Part shown: in pieces, positions 21,001-30,690 of the stretch
Position numbering within the stretch: the stretch's first letter is position 1
Layout of the letters: each line of letters starts with the position of its first letter
Assembly (NCBI GenBank): GCA_037367405.1
Contig: JAZKJV010000151.1
Location: 248,001 to 312,000 of the forward strand
DNA from: Ottelia alismoides
Taxonomy: Eukaryota; Streptophyta; Magnoliopsida; Alismatales; Hydrocharitaceae
Length of the DNA: 64,000 nucleotides
Direction: 5' to 3'
Position numbers and translations under genes: made by a program
The notes under the pieces: generated by a model
The model's input: only the letters and a program-made list of their open reading frames with translations
Told to the model about the DNA's origin: nothing
Databases searched by the model: none

Positions 21001-23632
21001 TCTAACCAAACAGGAAACCTTCCGATGAGGGGAGAGATTGTAGGTGGCTAGGGTTTGAGAGAGTCGTCCATCTACCTCATATTTATAGCAAAATGACGTT
21101 ATTCGGATCTGGTCCAAATCCGTAAATGGTTTTTGACCCATCATCTTAAAATTTCGATATACTGAGATAGAAAGCTCTGAATTTGAAGTTCTTGGACTCA
21201 TTAGAAAGGTCTCGATGAGCTCTATGAAATGGTATGGTCAGTTAAATTTTTTAGATGTCAAAAATACTCCAGAATTTAGGATGAAAATATGGGGTTTCAC
21301 AGTACTGAGTTCAAAAACCTACCGTCACTATGCGATCTACAATAACTGATAGAGCATCAGTATCAAGAACAAAAAGAATGGGTGCCAGAGGGCACCCTTG
21401 ATGAACCCCACATTGCAGTTGAAAGTAACCCCCTGCAACTGCCCCTTCACAAGAGCAGCACAAGACGTGGTCGTGACACACCTTTTCATCCATGAAATCC
21501 ACCTATCTAGAAAACCACATCTGAACAGTGTTGCCCAAAGGAATCCACATAATCATACGCCTTTAAGAAGTCAACTTTCCATAGAAATCCCTTTGCTTTA
21601 CCTGATACCAGTGTACAACAATCTCAGAGGACAAAACCACATTGTCCATGAGCTATCAAAAAGCACTCTGAAAAGGAAAGATGATCGCGTTCAGAATCCC
21701 ACTCAAACTATTGGCCAAAACATTTGCCATAATCAAATAGATTGCATTAGAAAGCACAATCGGGCACTAATTCTCCATCCTTGTGGCAGCGTCTTTAGAA
21801 AGTAAAAATATAAGCAATCAGTTGAGTTGAATAAAACCATAATTCCCCTCCGCAAACTCTAACACCATCCCCACCACCTCCTTGCAATAAGGTCTCAAAA
21901 TTCCCTGAAAAAGAACACAGGAAACCCATATGGCACAGGGCAACCGTATGGATTCATGGTGAAAACATCCTCGCGAACCTCATGTATCCCAAAAGGTCTC
22001 ATCAACAACTTTGTGTCAAGATCAGAAATGCAACTCACCCTCAACCACGGCCATCTCGACCTACAATGCGGCAACTGTCACATGTTTCTGAAATAACCCG
22101 TTATCACCCTCGCGACCTTCTCCTCCCCATGAAACTCCTTGCCTCCAACCTCAATCGAATGGACTAACTTCCTCCTTACATTCACCATCACATGAAAGAA
22201 TGTAGCATTTGCATTCCCCACCCAACCACTTCTGACATGACCTTAGCCTCTACTCGAACTCCTGCTTCCTATCATCCTCCTCAAGGATCTTCCACATCAC
22301 AGCTCACTAGCTCCTCATCCAAGTCCATGTTTTCCTCTAGCAAATCCAACCTCACCAATTCATCTTGCTCCCGATTCCTCCTCAACTCACACGCAACATG
22401 AGTTTGTTTTGTGGGAACGGTATGAAAGAAGAGAATATGCGAGGAATATAAACCACTCTCAACATTTATTTCATGATACGACTTATTAAAAGTTAGGGGA
22501 TTGTTCATAAAACAATTAAATAGCATCAGATATGTTTGCAATATTGGCAGTGCTTTGATCTGCATAAAAAGGCATATATGTTTAACAGTAAACCATAAAA
22601 GATGATCTAAATGGAATGCAGCCGCCATCCAAATATGAGGAAGTCTTTAAATGGAAATAAGAAAAATATTTAAGGAAAGATACCAACTTTATTCTCAAGT
22701 AGCATGCTGATGTTTGAGGCAACAGACAATTTGGTTCACTGAAATTGAGAAAGAACATATATTTACTGTTTTATTCAGATAAGTATGTCTTCTATGCAAA
22801 ATTCTTACTGGGAAGTGGAAGCAATTAAATTAAACCAAATTGCACTAGCTCGCTGCTCATCCTTAGCACTGGCAGCTTCAAGTGAGGACTGTGCAGAGTT
22901 GTAGAGATCGCAATTAGTGGTAGTTCTCCTCCGTTGTCTTCTAAATTTAGGAAACATTGTTGATGCAGATCCGTTTTTGTCGTTTTGTGATCTGAATTTT
23001 GATGTATGTTCCCGGGTATTTCTGACATGCAAATGACTTTCTCTATCAGTGCTGATATTTTGTTCTGTGACCGCAGAATTTAGGAGAGTGCACTTTATCG
23101 TCTTCGTCTGATTAGCAACTTCAGCTAGACAATTCAAAGGCTTCCATAGTTCTGTTTTATCAGCAAATGGTTCCATAGTATTTTCCAAGTCGTTTTTAGA
23201 AGAGATATCAGAAGGTTCACCATTGGAAGCACTCTGTAATTATCATTTTCTTCAATGTTAGCAGTAAGAGCGGAATATTGCAAATCCATAATTTGTAACA
23301 ATGACGTTACCTTACTCTTACTTCGTGACTTTTTGCATGAAGCTTCTGGATAAGAATTTTCCCAGTTCTCGGGACCATTTTCCTTCTTTGTAGGCACTTG
23401 CACAGGTGAAATTGAACACTGTGATGCATCTATCTTTCTAGCATCTAGTTGTGTTCGCTTTGTTGTCAAGCCAGACAGGGTTGATATCTCAGGGGTGTCA
23501 ATAACCAGCGAGGAAAGTGATCGCTTTTTTATTTTAACAGGCAATGGAATGGGTGAAACTACAAGTACGCCAGCTTTCGCTCGTTTTAGAGGAAATATCT
23601 TCGCCCTTACATCTTGTAAACTATGGTCTGGC
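8983..23632 (-). CDS. DRIP-like RING-type E3 ubiquitin ligase gene, partial (exons join 23632..23311, 23233..22809, 22738..22688, 9055..8983)
   Basis: DRIP proteins (Arabidopsis DRIP1/DRIP2) are nuclear C3HC4 RING E3 ligases that ubiquitinate the stress transcription factor DREB2A. The order matches this family: RPDHSLQDVRAKIFP, then LPVKIKKRSLSSLVIDTPE, then ELWKPLNCLAEVANQTK, then ASAIWFNLIA, then LPQTSACYLRIK joined to DGTLPASLIQKYLATKLEL. Four exons give about 290 residues. All junctions are GT-AG, and codons split by introns are completed correctly, so the frame is open throughout. The N-terminal RING exon(s), upstream of the acceptor at 23633, and the last exon, downstream of the donor at 8982, were not found in the window. 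The intron between 22688 and 9055 is about 13.6 kb and full of transposons. It could be functional or a decaying copy; open frames favour functional. The identification is from recall of the family. Confidence 0.85.
9056..9806. other. Intron sequence with a degenerate copia leader
   Basis: Around 9365-9400 the text TAGTATCTGAGATGTGGTCCTAGATC resembles the primer site and leader start seen at 53210, with mismatches, so an eroded copia 5' end is likely between about 9280 and 9650. No coding sequence is supported. Confidence 0.4.
9807..10113 (+). repeat. 5' LTR of composite copia, LTR family A
   Basis: About 307 bp, starting TGTCGGAA and ending TTTGAACA, immediately before a primer site. It has a TATATAAGAAGCC box (about 9932) and the U3 inverted repeat at 9831-9862 (GGTAATTGGATC...GATCCAATTACC). 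The segment GCTCCTCACAGAGTAAGGTTTCACG matches the same block in the LTRs at 460, 20206 and 31897. No matching 3' LTR of this family follows. Confidence 0.78.
10114..10125 (+). other. tRNA-iMet primer binding site
   Basis: TGGTATCAGAAC directly after the LTR end; one mismatch to the copia consensus. Confidence 0.8.
10126..10585 (+). other. Copia leader joined to integrase, gag and protease missing
   Basis: AT-rich leader up to about 10480, then a short stretch that leads straight into the integrase core at 10586. Capsid, zinc knuckle, protease and most of the pre-integrase domain are absent. The opposite-strand ORF at 10392-10664 is a shadow. Confidence 0.6.
10586..11325 (+). pseudogene. Copia integrase core, broken
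   Basis: Starts with FELFHIDIWGPSHVPDHQGH, the first catalytic Asp region of the copia integrase, then AVDDFSRLSWVFLLKNK. The second block is CPYTSQQNGFAER, holding the catalytic-Glu region. A stop follows that block at about 10926. After frameshifts come WGDVVLTACYLVNRM, LGEKTPFS and YYISVDVTFFE (11231 on). In an intact element it would join the DNA copy to the host chromosome. Confidence 0.85.
11326..11639 (+). pseudogene. Copia Pro-rich linker between integrase and RT
   Basis: Encodes a run of PPPP-type repeats (about 11340-11440), then PKFYTHRTAPAHGF. This is the usual variable linker of this copia family, as also seen at 56100-56230 and 62290-62390. A stop closes the frame near 11579. 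Confidence 0.7.
11640..12783 (+). pseudogene. Copia reverse transcriptase; one stop and RNase H deleted
   Basis: RT motifs in order: [70 protein letters not shown], then a TGA at 12205-12207, then LVYVDDIIVTGDD. The catalytic YVDD is at 12271-12282. The frame then stays open through KRRYRELVGKLLYVTITRPDI to MILRYLKNSPG. At about 12745-12755 it jumps to LSMIDIYDPS, the extreme C terminus of the family, so about 150 residues of RNase H are gone. The stop is a C-to-T type change at an Arg codon when compared with the copy at 54274. Confidence 0.88.
12784..12790 (+). other. Polypurine tract
   Basis: CGGGGAG immediately before the 3' LTR start at 12791; primes plus-strand synthesis. Confidence 0.75.
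12791..12933 (+). repeat. 3' LTR, LTR family B (short)
   Basis: 143 bp, TGTTGAGATA to CTCCAACA, with CTATATAAGAGAGCC. It resembles 53066-53209 and, less closely, 54122-54266, not the 307-bp LTR at 9807. The element therefore ends with a different LTR type from the one it starts with. Confidence 0.85.
12959..13974 (-). pseudogene. Copia RT/RNase H relic, opposite strand
   Basis: Read right to left: a YVDD catalytic site at 13904-13915, a Leu-rich RT block, RRGDTS/ELVGKL-like sequence at 13446-13649 and an RNase H fragment LFIANNPAFHERENHIEMD at 13040-13246. It finishes with the family's C-terminal and polypurine region near 12960-13010, whose minus strand carries AGCATGATCGACATCTATG and then TTGAGAGGGG. 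Many stops. It is cut off at 13974 by the hAT MITE. Confidence 0.82.
13975..14465. mobile_element. hAT-type MITE, copy 1, right end missing
   Basis: Starts CAGTGTTGTAAAAGTC like the complete copy at 50203. It continues with GACTAGTCTAGTAGGTTAGGTGG and a T-rich centre, then a block resembling the right half of copy 2 (AAAGTTAATTAAAGCC..., TTTTAGTCGTCCGA). The right terminal inverted repeat is absent; the sequence passes into a LINE relic. It is interrupted at 14169-14275 by an RTE tail. Confidence 0.75.
14169..14275 (-). mobile_element. 107-bp RTE-clade LINE 3' end with 12-bp TSD
   Basis: On the minus strand it ends GTAGCTGACCCTACTTAAAG...TTGTTGTTGTTG, the 3' tail shared by plant RTE LINEs and Au-like SINEs. 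It matches the RTE tail at 24556-24660. Flanks TAATATGCATAC (14157-14168) and TAATATGCTTAC (14276-14287) look like a duplication with one change. The corresponding position in the other hAT copy (about 50375) is unoccupied. Confidence 0.82.
14470..15500 (+). pseudogene. L1-type LINE 3' region (post-RT and zf-RVT), relic
   Basis: On the plus strand: RGGIHLIEWEVV, ALLTKWVLRL, FRFWLDDWEG, then at 15162-15500 an ORF with the zinc-binding reverse-transcriptase motif: EEHEDMGHLFFGCRTSIPIW and ALQWTIWSARNENLI. Stops and frameshifts throughout. It is 5' truncated, with no RT catalytic site. Confidence 0.8.
15507..15745 (-). pseudogene. Ty3/gypsy-like gag fragment
   Basis: The minus strand encodes FGTCTPDEVELWIDHISKVL, then WYATKEHLEEPITWDTFLDEFH, which is the pattern of the Retrotrans_gag capsid domain (W-I-x-x-hydrophobic; A..W...; I/T-W-x-x-F). 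Internal stops are present. No LTR, primer site or pol could be linked to it. Confidence 0.65.
15751..17844. other. No recognisable gene or complete element
   Basis: AT-rich intronic sequence with only short ORFs (such as 15759-15968 and 16799-16984). Part next to 15750 may be upstream sequence of the gypsy-like element, but no motif supports this. Confidence 0.45.
17850..18113 (-). repeat. 3' LTR with promoter region deleted
   Basis: 264 bp against 307 bp in the partner LTR. The missing block of about 45 bp contains the TATATA box and lies between CTTTCTCATC and TCCAAG. The U3 inverted repeat is kept (18050-18080). Confidence 0.88.
18114..20193 (-). other. Interior of the non-autonomous element, no known domain
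   Basis: Begins with the polypurine tract and the family-typical block CATGCTCCATCTTGAGGGGG (minus strand). The plus-strand ORF at 19184-19822 and minus-strand ORFs at 19403-19803 overlap in a GC-richer part; neither has a recognised fold. This part could be captured sequence, but there is no match to support a source. Confidence 0.5.
20194..20205 (-). other. tRNA-iMet primer binding site
   Basis: The minus strand reads CGGTATCAGAGT next to the 5' LTR; two differences from the consensus. Confidence 0.75.
20206..20512 (-). repeat. 5' LTR, family A
   Basis: 307 bp, TGTTAGAGTATGC to TTCTAACA on the minus strand, with a TATATAAGAAGCC box and a slightly degenerate U3 inverted repeat (20449-20480). 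The right flank TGGTT repeats the left flank of the element. Confidence 0.9.
20518..21304. other. Unassigned intron sequence
   Basis: Contains a 125-codon minus-strand ORF (20824-21201) without a recognisable family. The block around 21170-21300 resembles leader sequence of plant retroelements, but not enough to classify. Confidence 0.4.
21305..22420 (-). pseudogene. L1-type LINE ORF2 fragment (linker and RT), relic
   Basis: The minus strand at 21311-21502 encodes QCGVHQGCPLAPILFVL, the conserved RT block of L1 LINEs. Further upstream (toward 22400) are RT N-terminal pieces and the linker EENMDLDEELVSCDVED. Frameshifts and stops separate every block. 5' and 3' ends are missing. Confidence 0.78.
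22688..22738 (-). CDS. DRIP-like exon c
   Basis: 51 bp. Acceptor ATTTCAG and donor GTTGGT on the minus strand. One base completes the codon left open by exon b, then 16 codons including LLPQTSACYLRIK, matching the LPQISASYLRIK block of DRIP proteins. Two bases remain for exon d, which completes Lys. Confidence 0.87.
22809..23233 (-). CDS. DRIP-like exon b
   Basis: 425 bp with acceptor AATTACAG and donor GTAAGAAT on the minus strand. It encodes ASNGEPSDISSKNDLENT, ELWKPLNCLAEVANQTKT and, near its end, ASAKDEQRASAIWFNLIAS. The LWKPLNCLxExAN and I/AIWFxLIAS blocks are hallmarks of DRIP1/2. No internal stop. Confidence 0.9.
23311..23632 (-). CDS. DRIP-like exon a (just after the RING domain)
   Basis: 322 bp. 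The acceptor GTTTTGCAG ends at 23633 and the donor GTAACG follows 23311. Starts RPDHSLQDVRAKIFPLKRAK, the sequence that directly follows the RING finger in DRIP proteins, then LPVKIKKRSLSSLVIDTPEI and a Lys/Arg/Ser-rich tail. The short intron to exon b (23234-23310) is 77 bp. Confidence 0.9.
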
Positions 23633-23824
23633 CTGCAAAACAAAAATGCGAGTTGTGTTACCGCCACTACCAACTGCACAACGACCACTAAAACCATCTT
23701 AAAAATACCAAATAAGATAGCATCAAACACACAAGCACCCCACAATACAGACCATGAGAATGTCCTATATATACGCTTCCGCTTCTTTGAAGAAGATCCA
23801 TGACAGGCAATTCCTACAAAATAT

Positions 23825-23971
23825 TGTTGAGAAATATATTAATCTTTCCTCATCTTTTATGTATTTTCTATTTCCTTCATTGTTATTATGTAATTTTCCA
23901 TCTTGGATTCATCATCTTTATATAAGAGAACCCTATGGCCTCATGAATAAACAAGTCATTTTGTTTACACA
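23825..23971 (+). repeat. LTR of copia family B, isolated
   Basis: TGTTGAGAAAT to TTTACACA with CTTTATATAAGAGAACC and ATGAATAAACAAG. It matches the layout of the LTRs at 12791 and 53066 and especially the relic at 34196. No primer site follows and no TSD is visible, so it is probably a truncated or old solo LTR. Confidence 0.7.
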
Positions 23972-23984
23972 TGGACGAGTTGAC

Positions 23985-25070
23985 AAGTCACATTCAAGAT
24001 GAGATACCTTGGTGTATGTTATTCGCCAATGATATTGTGTTGATTGATGATACTAGAGATGAAGATAATGTGAAACTTGAGGTCTGGAGACATGCATTGG
24101 AGACCTAAGCATTTCGTATAAGTATGGCTAAGACTGAATATATGGAGTACACTTTTGATAGAAGCAATGGTGAAGGAATCGAAGTGAAGATTGGTGACGA
24201 TAACATTCAGAAGAGATATTCTTTTAGATACATGCGATCTATTTTGCGATATGATGGGAAAATTGATGGAGATATTACTAATATAATAAATGTAGGTTGG
24301 CTAAAGTGGAGAGGAGCGTCTATTGTTCTCTGTGATAAGAAATTCCTTTGAAAATCAAAGGAAAGTTTTACAAAGCAGACGTGAAACCTATTATGCTCTA
24401 TGACCTGAATGTTGGCATGTGAACCATAAATATGTGCAAAGAATGGCAATAGCAGAAATGAAAATGCTAAGGCGTATGTGTAGACACACACATAAAGATC
24501 GGATTTGGAATGACACAATTACAAGGAAAGTTGGTGTAACTCCGATCGAAGGTAACACAACAACAACAGAGCATTTTCCCACATTAAGTAGGGTCAGCTA
24601 CATGGATTCTTTGCCTCCATTATCTATGTTGAGTTATTCTCGGGCTTAGATCTAAAAAAAACTAAGATCCCTTCGTATAGTCTCATTTCAGTACTTCTTG
24701 GGCCTTCCTCTCCCTCTTTTAGCCAGGTCAACATTCTAAAACTCACCTTCTCACCGGTGCATCATCTAACCTCCATTGCAAATGGCCAAACCACCTTAAG
24801 TGATTTTCTCGCATCTTATCCACGATCGGAGCTACACCAACTTTCCTTCAGATAGCATCATTCTTAATGCGATCTTTACGTGTGTGTGTGTGTGTCCACA
24901 TCCACCTTAGCATTTTCATTTCTACTATTGAAATTCTATGCATATGTCTATAGTTCACAGGCCAACATTCAGATCCATAGAGCATGGCAGGTCTCACAGC
25001 TGCTTGAGGATAAGATGCAAGAGAATCGCTTGAGGTTTCTCTATGAATTTATATATGTATATATATTAAT
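23985..25070 (+). pseudogene. RTE-clade LINE reverse transcriptase, relic, split by an inverted copy
   Basis: The plus strand encodes IPWCMLFANDIVLIDDTRDE, which is the RTE RT catalytic block with FADD changed to FAND, then MAKTEYMEY, FRYMRSILRYDGKIDGD, GWLKWRGAS and, after a frameshift, MAIAEMKMLRRMCRHTHKDR and KVGVTPIE. The next expected block, DKMQENRLRF, appears only at about 25012, after the inverted piece at 24556-25011. Confidence 0.85.
24556..25011 (-). mobile_element. 3' end of a second RTE LINE, inverted, nested
   Basis: The minus strand carries the RTE C-terminal coding region ([20 protein letters not shown], then [20 protein letters not shown], with frame breaks) and ends with the GTAGCTGACCCTACTTAATG...TTGTTGTTGTTG tail at 24556. 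It interrupts the plus-strand RTE copy at the KVGVTPIE position. It also holds a short GT run (24880-24895). Confidence 0.85.
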
Positions 25071-25089
25071 CAGATCACCAAGGGTTTGC

Positions 25090-25268
25090 ATTGTCGTGCC
25101 ATATTTGACCCATCTTAATTTATGTTTTAGGATATGCTCACGCGCAGAGTGATTAGATGTGGCCATGAGCAAGAGGGTCTTTACAGACTGGTCAAGCCTC
25201 CTTATGTAGTGCATCTTCTGTTCCTATTGCGCATGTCTCCCTATATACACGCTATGGTGTCCGCTCCA
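25090..25268 (+). pseudogene. Copia pre-integrase fragment
   Basis: Encodes DMLTRRVIRCGHEQEGLYRL, equivalent to the FQDILTGKVIG..EQGDLYRL block at 61262-61325. About 180 bp only, with no other domain attached. Confidence 0.72.
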
Positions 25269-28200
25269 AATATATTAAAAAAAGATGGTAAGTTACAAGG
25301 AGACTTCCAGAAGACAAGACTCGAGAAGAGTCTTAGAATAGAAAATAACATACTCGTAGTAAAAATGTTGTAAAGAAAAGAATGCATCATTTCTAATAAC
25401 CAGATTTTCCAGATAGTTGCGACAGGTTGTAGAAGATCCTCTCTAGAACAATGGTTTTCTAGGAACAACAATTCCCCTAAAAAGTCAAGATATTTGTAGA
25501 TTTAACCATTATGTGTTAATCTCTGACCAAATTACGGACGCCTTCGTGTAGTGGAAGAAAAGATGTTCCATTGTCCCAATACGTGACTCACAAAGGGGAC
25601 ATCTATTAGATATATCATGGAAAAGTCTTGCATTATGGTCCCTTGTCTTAATGTGTCTTCTGCACAATAGCTACTTAAAGAAACCAATTGTGTTCGGCAA
25701 TTTTAGCTCCCAGATGAAGTTGCAGTCATGGACCAGAGTGTCAGACCTCAGTAGTACCTTATAGCCTCGTTTGACTAAGAATGATTTATCCTTCCATACC
25801 AAGTGATCCCGGCTCTTCGATGATCAATCTAACTGTCTGATAAATTCTAATAGGAGAAGGAAGTCCTCAAGTCGTTGATACGAGAAATTTGTCAAGAATG
25901 AGGGTATCCAGTTGCTATCTACCCAACAGTCCAACACTCGTGCATAATGGTTAGCAGCCAAAGCAAAAGGTAGGGGAATCTAGAAGAGAATGGGCTTGCC
26001 CCTAACTAGTTATTTGTCCAAAAGATAAAAGACTTACCATTACCCAGCACTGGAAGAAAGATCTCTTGAAAATGAGGCAGGCATCCCTAAGTTGATCCCT
26101 TTCCAAAAGACTGACGGGTGAAAGTGTCGGGGATGTGGCATACCATTCTGGACCTCAATGCTATACATGTTGTGAAGGAGACGGCAACACAGGTCTTCAT
26201 TTCTGCCATAAATCTTGTTGGTCCTTTAATTAGAAGCGCCTCGTTCATGATTTCCAAGAGAGAAATCTTAAGGCCGCCAACCACTTTAGTCAAAGTGATA
26301 GTCCCCCAATCAACTAGATGCATTCTCGAGCCATCCTTACCTACTTTACCCCAAAGGAATCTCTGCATGATTATCTACATCAAACATCTGATACCAACGG
26401 GAGAAGACGAAATGACATGAAGAAAACACAAACAACTGAGATTACAGCCTGTACAAGCACCATGCGCCCGGTGTGATGAAGTAGCCACTTTCCAGTCAAA
26501 GAGTCTTTTTCCCATCTTCCATGTCATGACTAACCAGTCAAACATCTTTAATCTTCCAGTGGACAGGGGAAGATCAAAATAGCGGATCGAGAGAGAACCG
26601 TACTTTGTATCCAGCACCTCACAACAAAATTGTATAGGTGAGAATGATCAAAAGAGGCAGCCATAGATTTCCCATGATTAAGTTTAAGCCTGGATAATTT
26701 GTCAAAAATTCCATTGTTAAGGCCACACCTTCAGCCTCCTCTTTGCCGCCCTCGATAAATAAGATGGCATAATCAGCATACTACAAAATAGGAATAAAGA
26801 TATCTTCAACGGTATACTAAAATTCAAATCACTATGCAACACTTATTCAACCATGCAATACAAGACATCATATACAATCACAAATAGCATCGGGACAAGG
26901 GGACACCTCTGTCTAACACACCGCTGCAATTGGAAGAACCCTCCCTTTGGATGATCGTTAACAAGCATCGAGTATGAAGCTTTACTGACACAACGCTTCA
27001 TCCAAGAGATCCAAGTATCCAGAAAACCTCGTCAAGATAGTGTCATCCATAGAAATCACCAATCCACAGTATCATATGCCTTAATGAAATCTATCTTCTA
27101 AGAACAGTCTTTGATTTACATCTCTTCCAATCTGTTGTAATCTCAGTAGCCATAGCCAAGTTATTTGCAATCTGCTTCCTGGATTAGCCGATTAGAGCAG
27201 CGAGATGAGGTGATCCAGAACCCTATTCAGTCTTATTGCTAAGACCTTGGCCACAACCAAATAAATATCATTGGAAAGCACAATCGGCCTAAAGTCATCA
27301 ACTCTTTAAGAAACATCCCCCTTTGGTAGCAAGATTTGAGAGTCTCGTTAAGTTTCTCAAACTCAACATTTCCTCTAGCAAACTCCTTTACTACCTCCAC
27401 AACTTCACTTCCAACCACCATCCAGAACTCACAGAAGAATAACACAAGGAGCTCATTGGGCCCAAGAGCACCATAAGCATTCATAAAGTGATTTGCATGT
27501 TGTTCAGAAACTTGTAAGGCCCCTTGCTCAGACCATCTCCAAGGTCTAACTACACTTCTTCTTGAGAAGTCATGAAAACGATTAGCAATTGCATGTCCAA
27601 TCTCCGAGTCACCTTCAACCCTCCTTTCATTCACCACCATCAATAAAATTATGTTTTGATGACGCCTCTCACTGGCAATTCTATGGAAATACAATGTGTT
27701 TGCATCACCCACTTTGAGACAAGAGTGTCGTGATCTCTGTTTTCATTCTACCACACGTTTCTAATCTTCTGTTAAGATGACTTTTTGGGTTGTTGCTCTA
27801 TCGATGAGTTCCTCAACTAACAGTTATCTAGTGTCCTCCAATTTATCGATTATGCTCACCTATGCTTCTGCCTCCTGCTCGACGTACTCTCCGAGCCTCT
27901 CTATCATGCTTCTTGAAAGAGTAAAGCCGTAAGCGCAACAAGACCAACTTTTGGGCCATATGTGATGTCGTGGAACCTTATACCGATGTGGAAACCTAGT
28001 GGCTTTAGATCAAGTCTCTGATGTTTTCTTCATGTAACCAAGCATGCTTAAATCTGAAGAAACCCCTATTAGGAGACGCATCTCTAAAATCCCAAATTAA
28101 TGACGTGTGGTCAGTCCTGGTGCATGGCTTAGAGGTAGAGGCGAAGAGAGGGAAGGCCTCAAGAAGCTTTGTAGATGCCAGAAAACAATCAATGCAGGAT

Positions 28201-28774
28201 CAGAACTAGAATTTCTCCAGATATACCTAGTGTCTGACCCATCAATCACCTCAAGCTCCAATTCATCAATCAAATCTGCAAAATCAGTCGATCCATGGTC
28301 TTGACCCCCCTCTCATGCGAGGACGGTCCAAAGAAAGCAATGTAACATTGAAGTCACCTTCAACCAAACATGTTACACACGAGAATGTGTTTCTGGCACT
28401 ACAGAGATCAACCCACAAATCTGCCTTTAAAGCATCCAAGCATGGGCCATAAACAGATGAAAACGCAAACTATGTGCCCGACACGGCATTCTCTAACAAA
28501 ATAGTAAGTACACGCCTTCCCTTCAGTTCAGAAACCATGCTAAAGACAGTCTTTCTAAGCAATGATCAGACACCCCCTTATACCAATTACGTCCAAAGTT
28601 ATGTATTCTATCTGAGAACCATACCCCGTATATCTCCAAAAGTAATTAGGACATGAAGAGACTTTGGATTCCTATAACAACGCTACATCGCATCCCCATT
28701 CGACGAACAGAGCTCCAATGGAGCTCCATCTTTCTAGGTCACTCAAACCCCTCACATTGCAAGTTAAAACATTC
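25265..28774 (-). pseudogene. L1-type LINE ORF2 (endonuclease-RT-zf-RVT), full length but decayed
   Basis: On the minus strand the start at 28774 reads MNVLTCNVRGLSDLERW (APE-type endonuclease). Then comes the linker GDANTLYFHRIASERR (27239-27712) and RT blocks including the catalytic region near 26780, where YADD has become YADY. The post-RT part is LPLSTGRLKMFDWLV and RMHLVDWGTI (26087-26617). A zinc-binding domain lies near 25500-25640 (CPLCESRIGTMEHLFFH). The tail to 25265 is poorly defined. Stops in every domain exclude activity. Confidence 0.82.
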
Positions 28775-28799
28775 ATTTAGAAAGCTGAGGACCCGAAGT

Positions 28800-30690
28800 T
28801 CTGAAAATGATTGCTGACACCGCCACTTTGATTATGTTTTGAAATAATCACTCTCTCAAGAGTAGCCATATTTGTACGTTTTCCGGTCATGTACCTTATT
28901 AACCTCCTTCCATGTAAACCCCCTTCGATAGAAGAACACGAAGAGGTGAGTACAGAGGTACCATTATCAATTGTTAGCTAAGGAGTGCTTCCTGAGTATG
29001 GTTGAACCACTCCAACTTCAAGTACACTGACTACTTGCTCAAGAGTGGAGTTCCAGAGAAGAGAACTTGGATCACCATCAAGTGTAGAAGAGTTTTTGCA
29101 AGGGCAAAAGGAGACCCCACATACTCTAGTGATGTCGCTTGACCAAACGCAAAAGGCAAAGATGGAAACTAGATCATGAGAGACACCAAGGGAGGCAACA
29201 CAAGAAGCATTAGGACATCACATAGGGCTTCATGCGAACCCACGAAGGGGAAAACCTCGATTGCAGAAGTCCTATCAGGTCCCTTTAACTGGGTTTTCGG
29301 ATTTGATTCCAAAGCCATGTAAGCACCTTTGAACCGTGACCCAGTGGGATTCCCCCAAGCAGAGCCTCCAAGAGAGGAAGTAACTGAGTTTGGCTAGTCA
29401 CCTGCCCGAAGTGGCATCGAAAGAAAAATCCTGTCGCCTCCAAAAAAGGTGCAGCCCTAGATCGAAACTCGGCTACGCCAAAAGAGAGTCAACTGGAGCG
29501 AGTCTCTAAGATCGCATAAGATCTTCTTGTTTTGTCCCATCCATCAACTGATGAGATTCAATGTTCGTAAAATCATCGCCCTTATGAAAAAACTTCCAAA
29601 GATGGCTCTTCTGGGATCTCGAGTAATTGTTCCTCCGTGATTTTCGCAACAGGCTAATGCATCGATGATGTGGTTGATGAGAAACTCGCGGCTGCCTCGA
29701 ACATCGAAGATGGTAACGGCGATGGCAGAATTACTTGTACTGGAAGCTTGAATAATGTGCAACCCTTTTTCAACTTGCAAACTAACTCCTTGACAAGAGA
29801 GTGGAATCCCTCAAGGACCACCAAGTTGACCAATGGGTCAGAGCTTGGAGATTGACCATCAGCAAGGATCCTTGTCACCGCTCCAAGCCCCCTCAGCTCT
29901 TGATTGGGGCTTTGACCAAATGAGAAAAAAAAGGAACACCGAATATGCGAGCTACCAATAGATTGTTGCATGTTGCTTCACCATCCGTGAACCGAGGGTG
30001 ATGCCATGAAATTCCCAACCTCTGATAGGCCTGTAGAAGGATGTCGATCTCTTTTTTTGATAAACCACTTACACATACAAAATTGGACTCCATGCTAACC
30101 ATGTCTTTCGAGAAAGATCTTCCCAGCAAACCTCGCAAGGATCCTAAAATCGCATGGGGATCCAATCCTCCAGTTGCTAAAATACAAATAAAAACCCTTC
30201 TTTCTTTGTGATTGATGCATTCTTTTCTAAGACGAACAATTAATGCATAAGTACTCACAATAGGTCGTACTGCTGAAGGAGTAGATCGCTTCGATTCTCT
30301 AGTGTTAACGGTCGTGTTGGCTTACTAGGTGAGCAAGCAAGCATGTCTTCCATGACCTTCTTTCCCACAAGCGAAATACCATGGGGGTAGTATGCATGCC
30401 GTAGTCCGATGCCCATAGAACCCACATCTGAAACAGCGACGGCCTCGCTTCTGATGGGTAACAACCAACCAGCCCTCTTTCTCCCCCTTCCCTTGCATGT
30501 TTAATGGCTCTCCCGTGCCTCTCCACTTTGATTTCGATATTCCTCCTCCACTTCTTCACCCCTCCTCCGATCTCCCACCCTAGGCGCTCCATTCGGCGCC
30601 TAGAGATCCCCGTCACAAATCAAATATTCCAACTCATTCTCCATGTATATGTGTCACCTTCGATTTGGTCACCTTCCTCTGCATAAGCTA
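28800..30690 (-). pseudogene. L1-type LINE ORF1 with two CCHC knuckles, decayed
   Basis: Upstream of the endonuclease start. At 30330-30440 one minus-strand frame encodes CFRCGFYGHRTTAC and CFACGKEGHGRHAC, two intact CX2CX4HX4C knuckles. Pieces of the N-terminal ORF1 domain are spread over other frames (29893-30258, 30255-30464). The 5' end of the LINE is placed near 30690, where copia sequence of the opposite strand begins. Confidence 0.75.

Noticed and set aside
20824..21201. 125-codon minus-strand ORF as a possible host exon
   Set aside because: No family match, no convincing splice sites, and the DRIP phases do not require an exon here.
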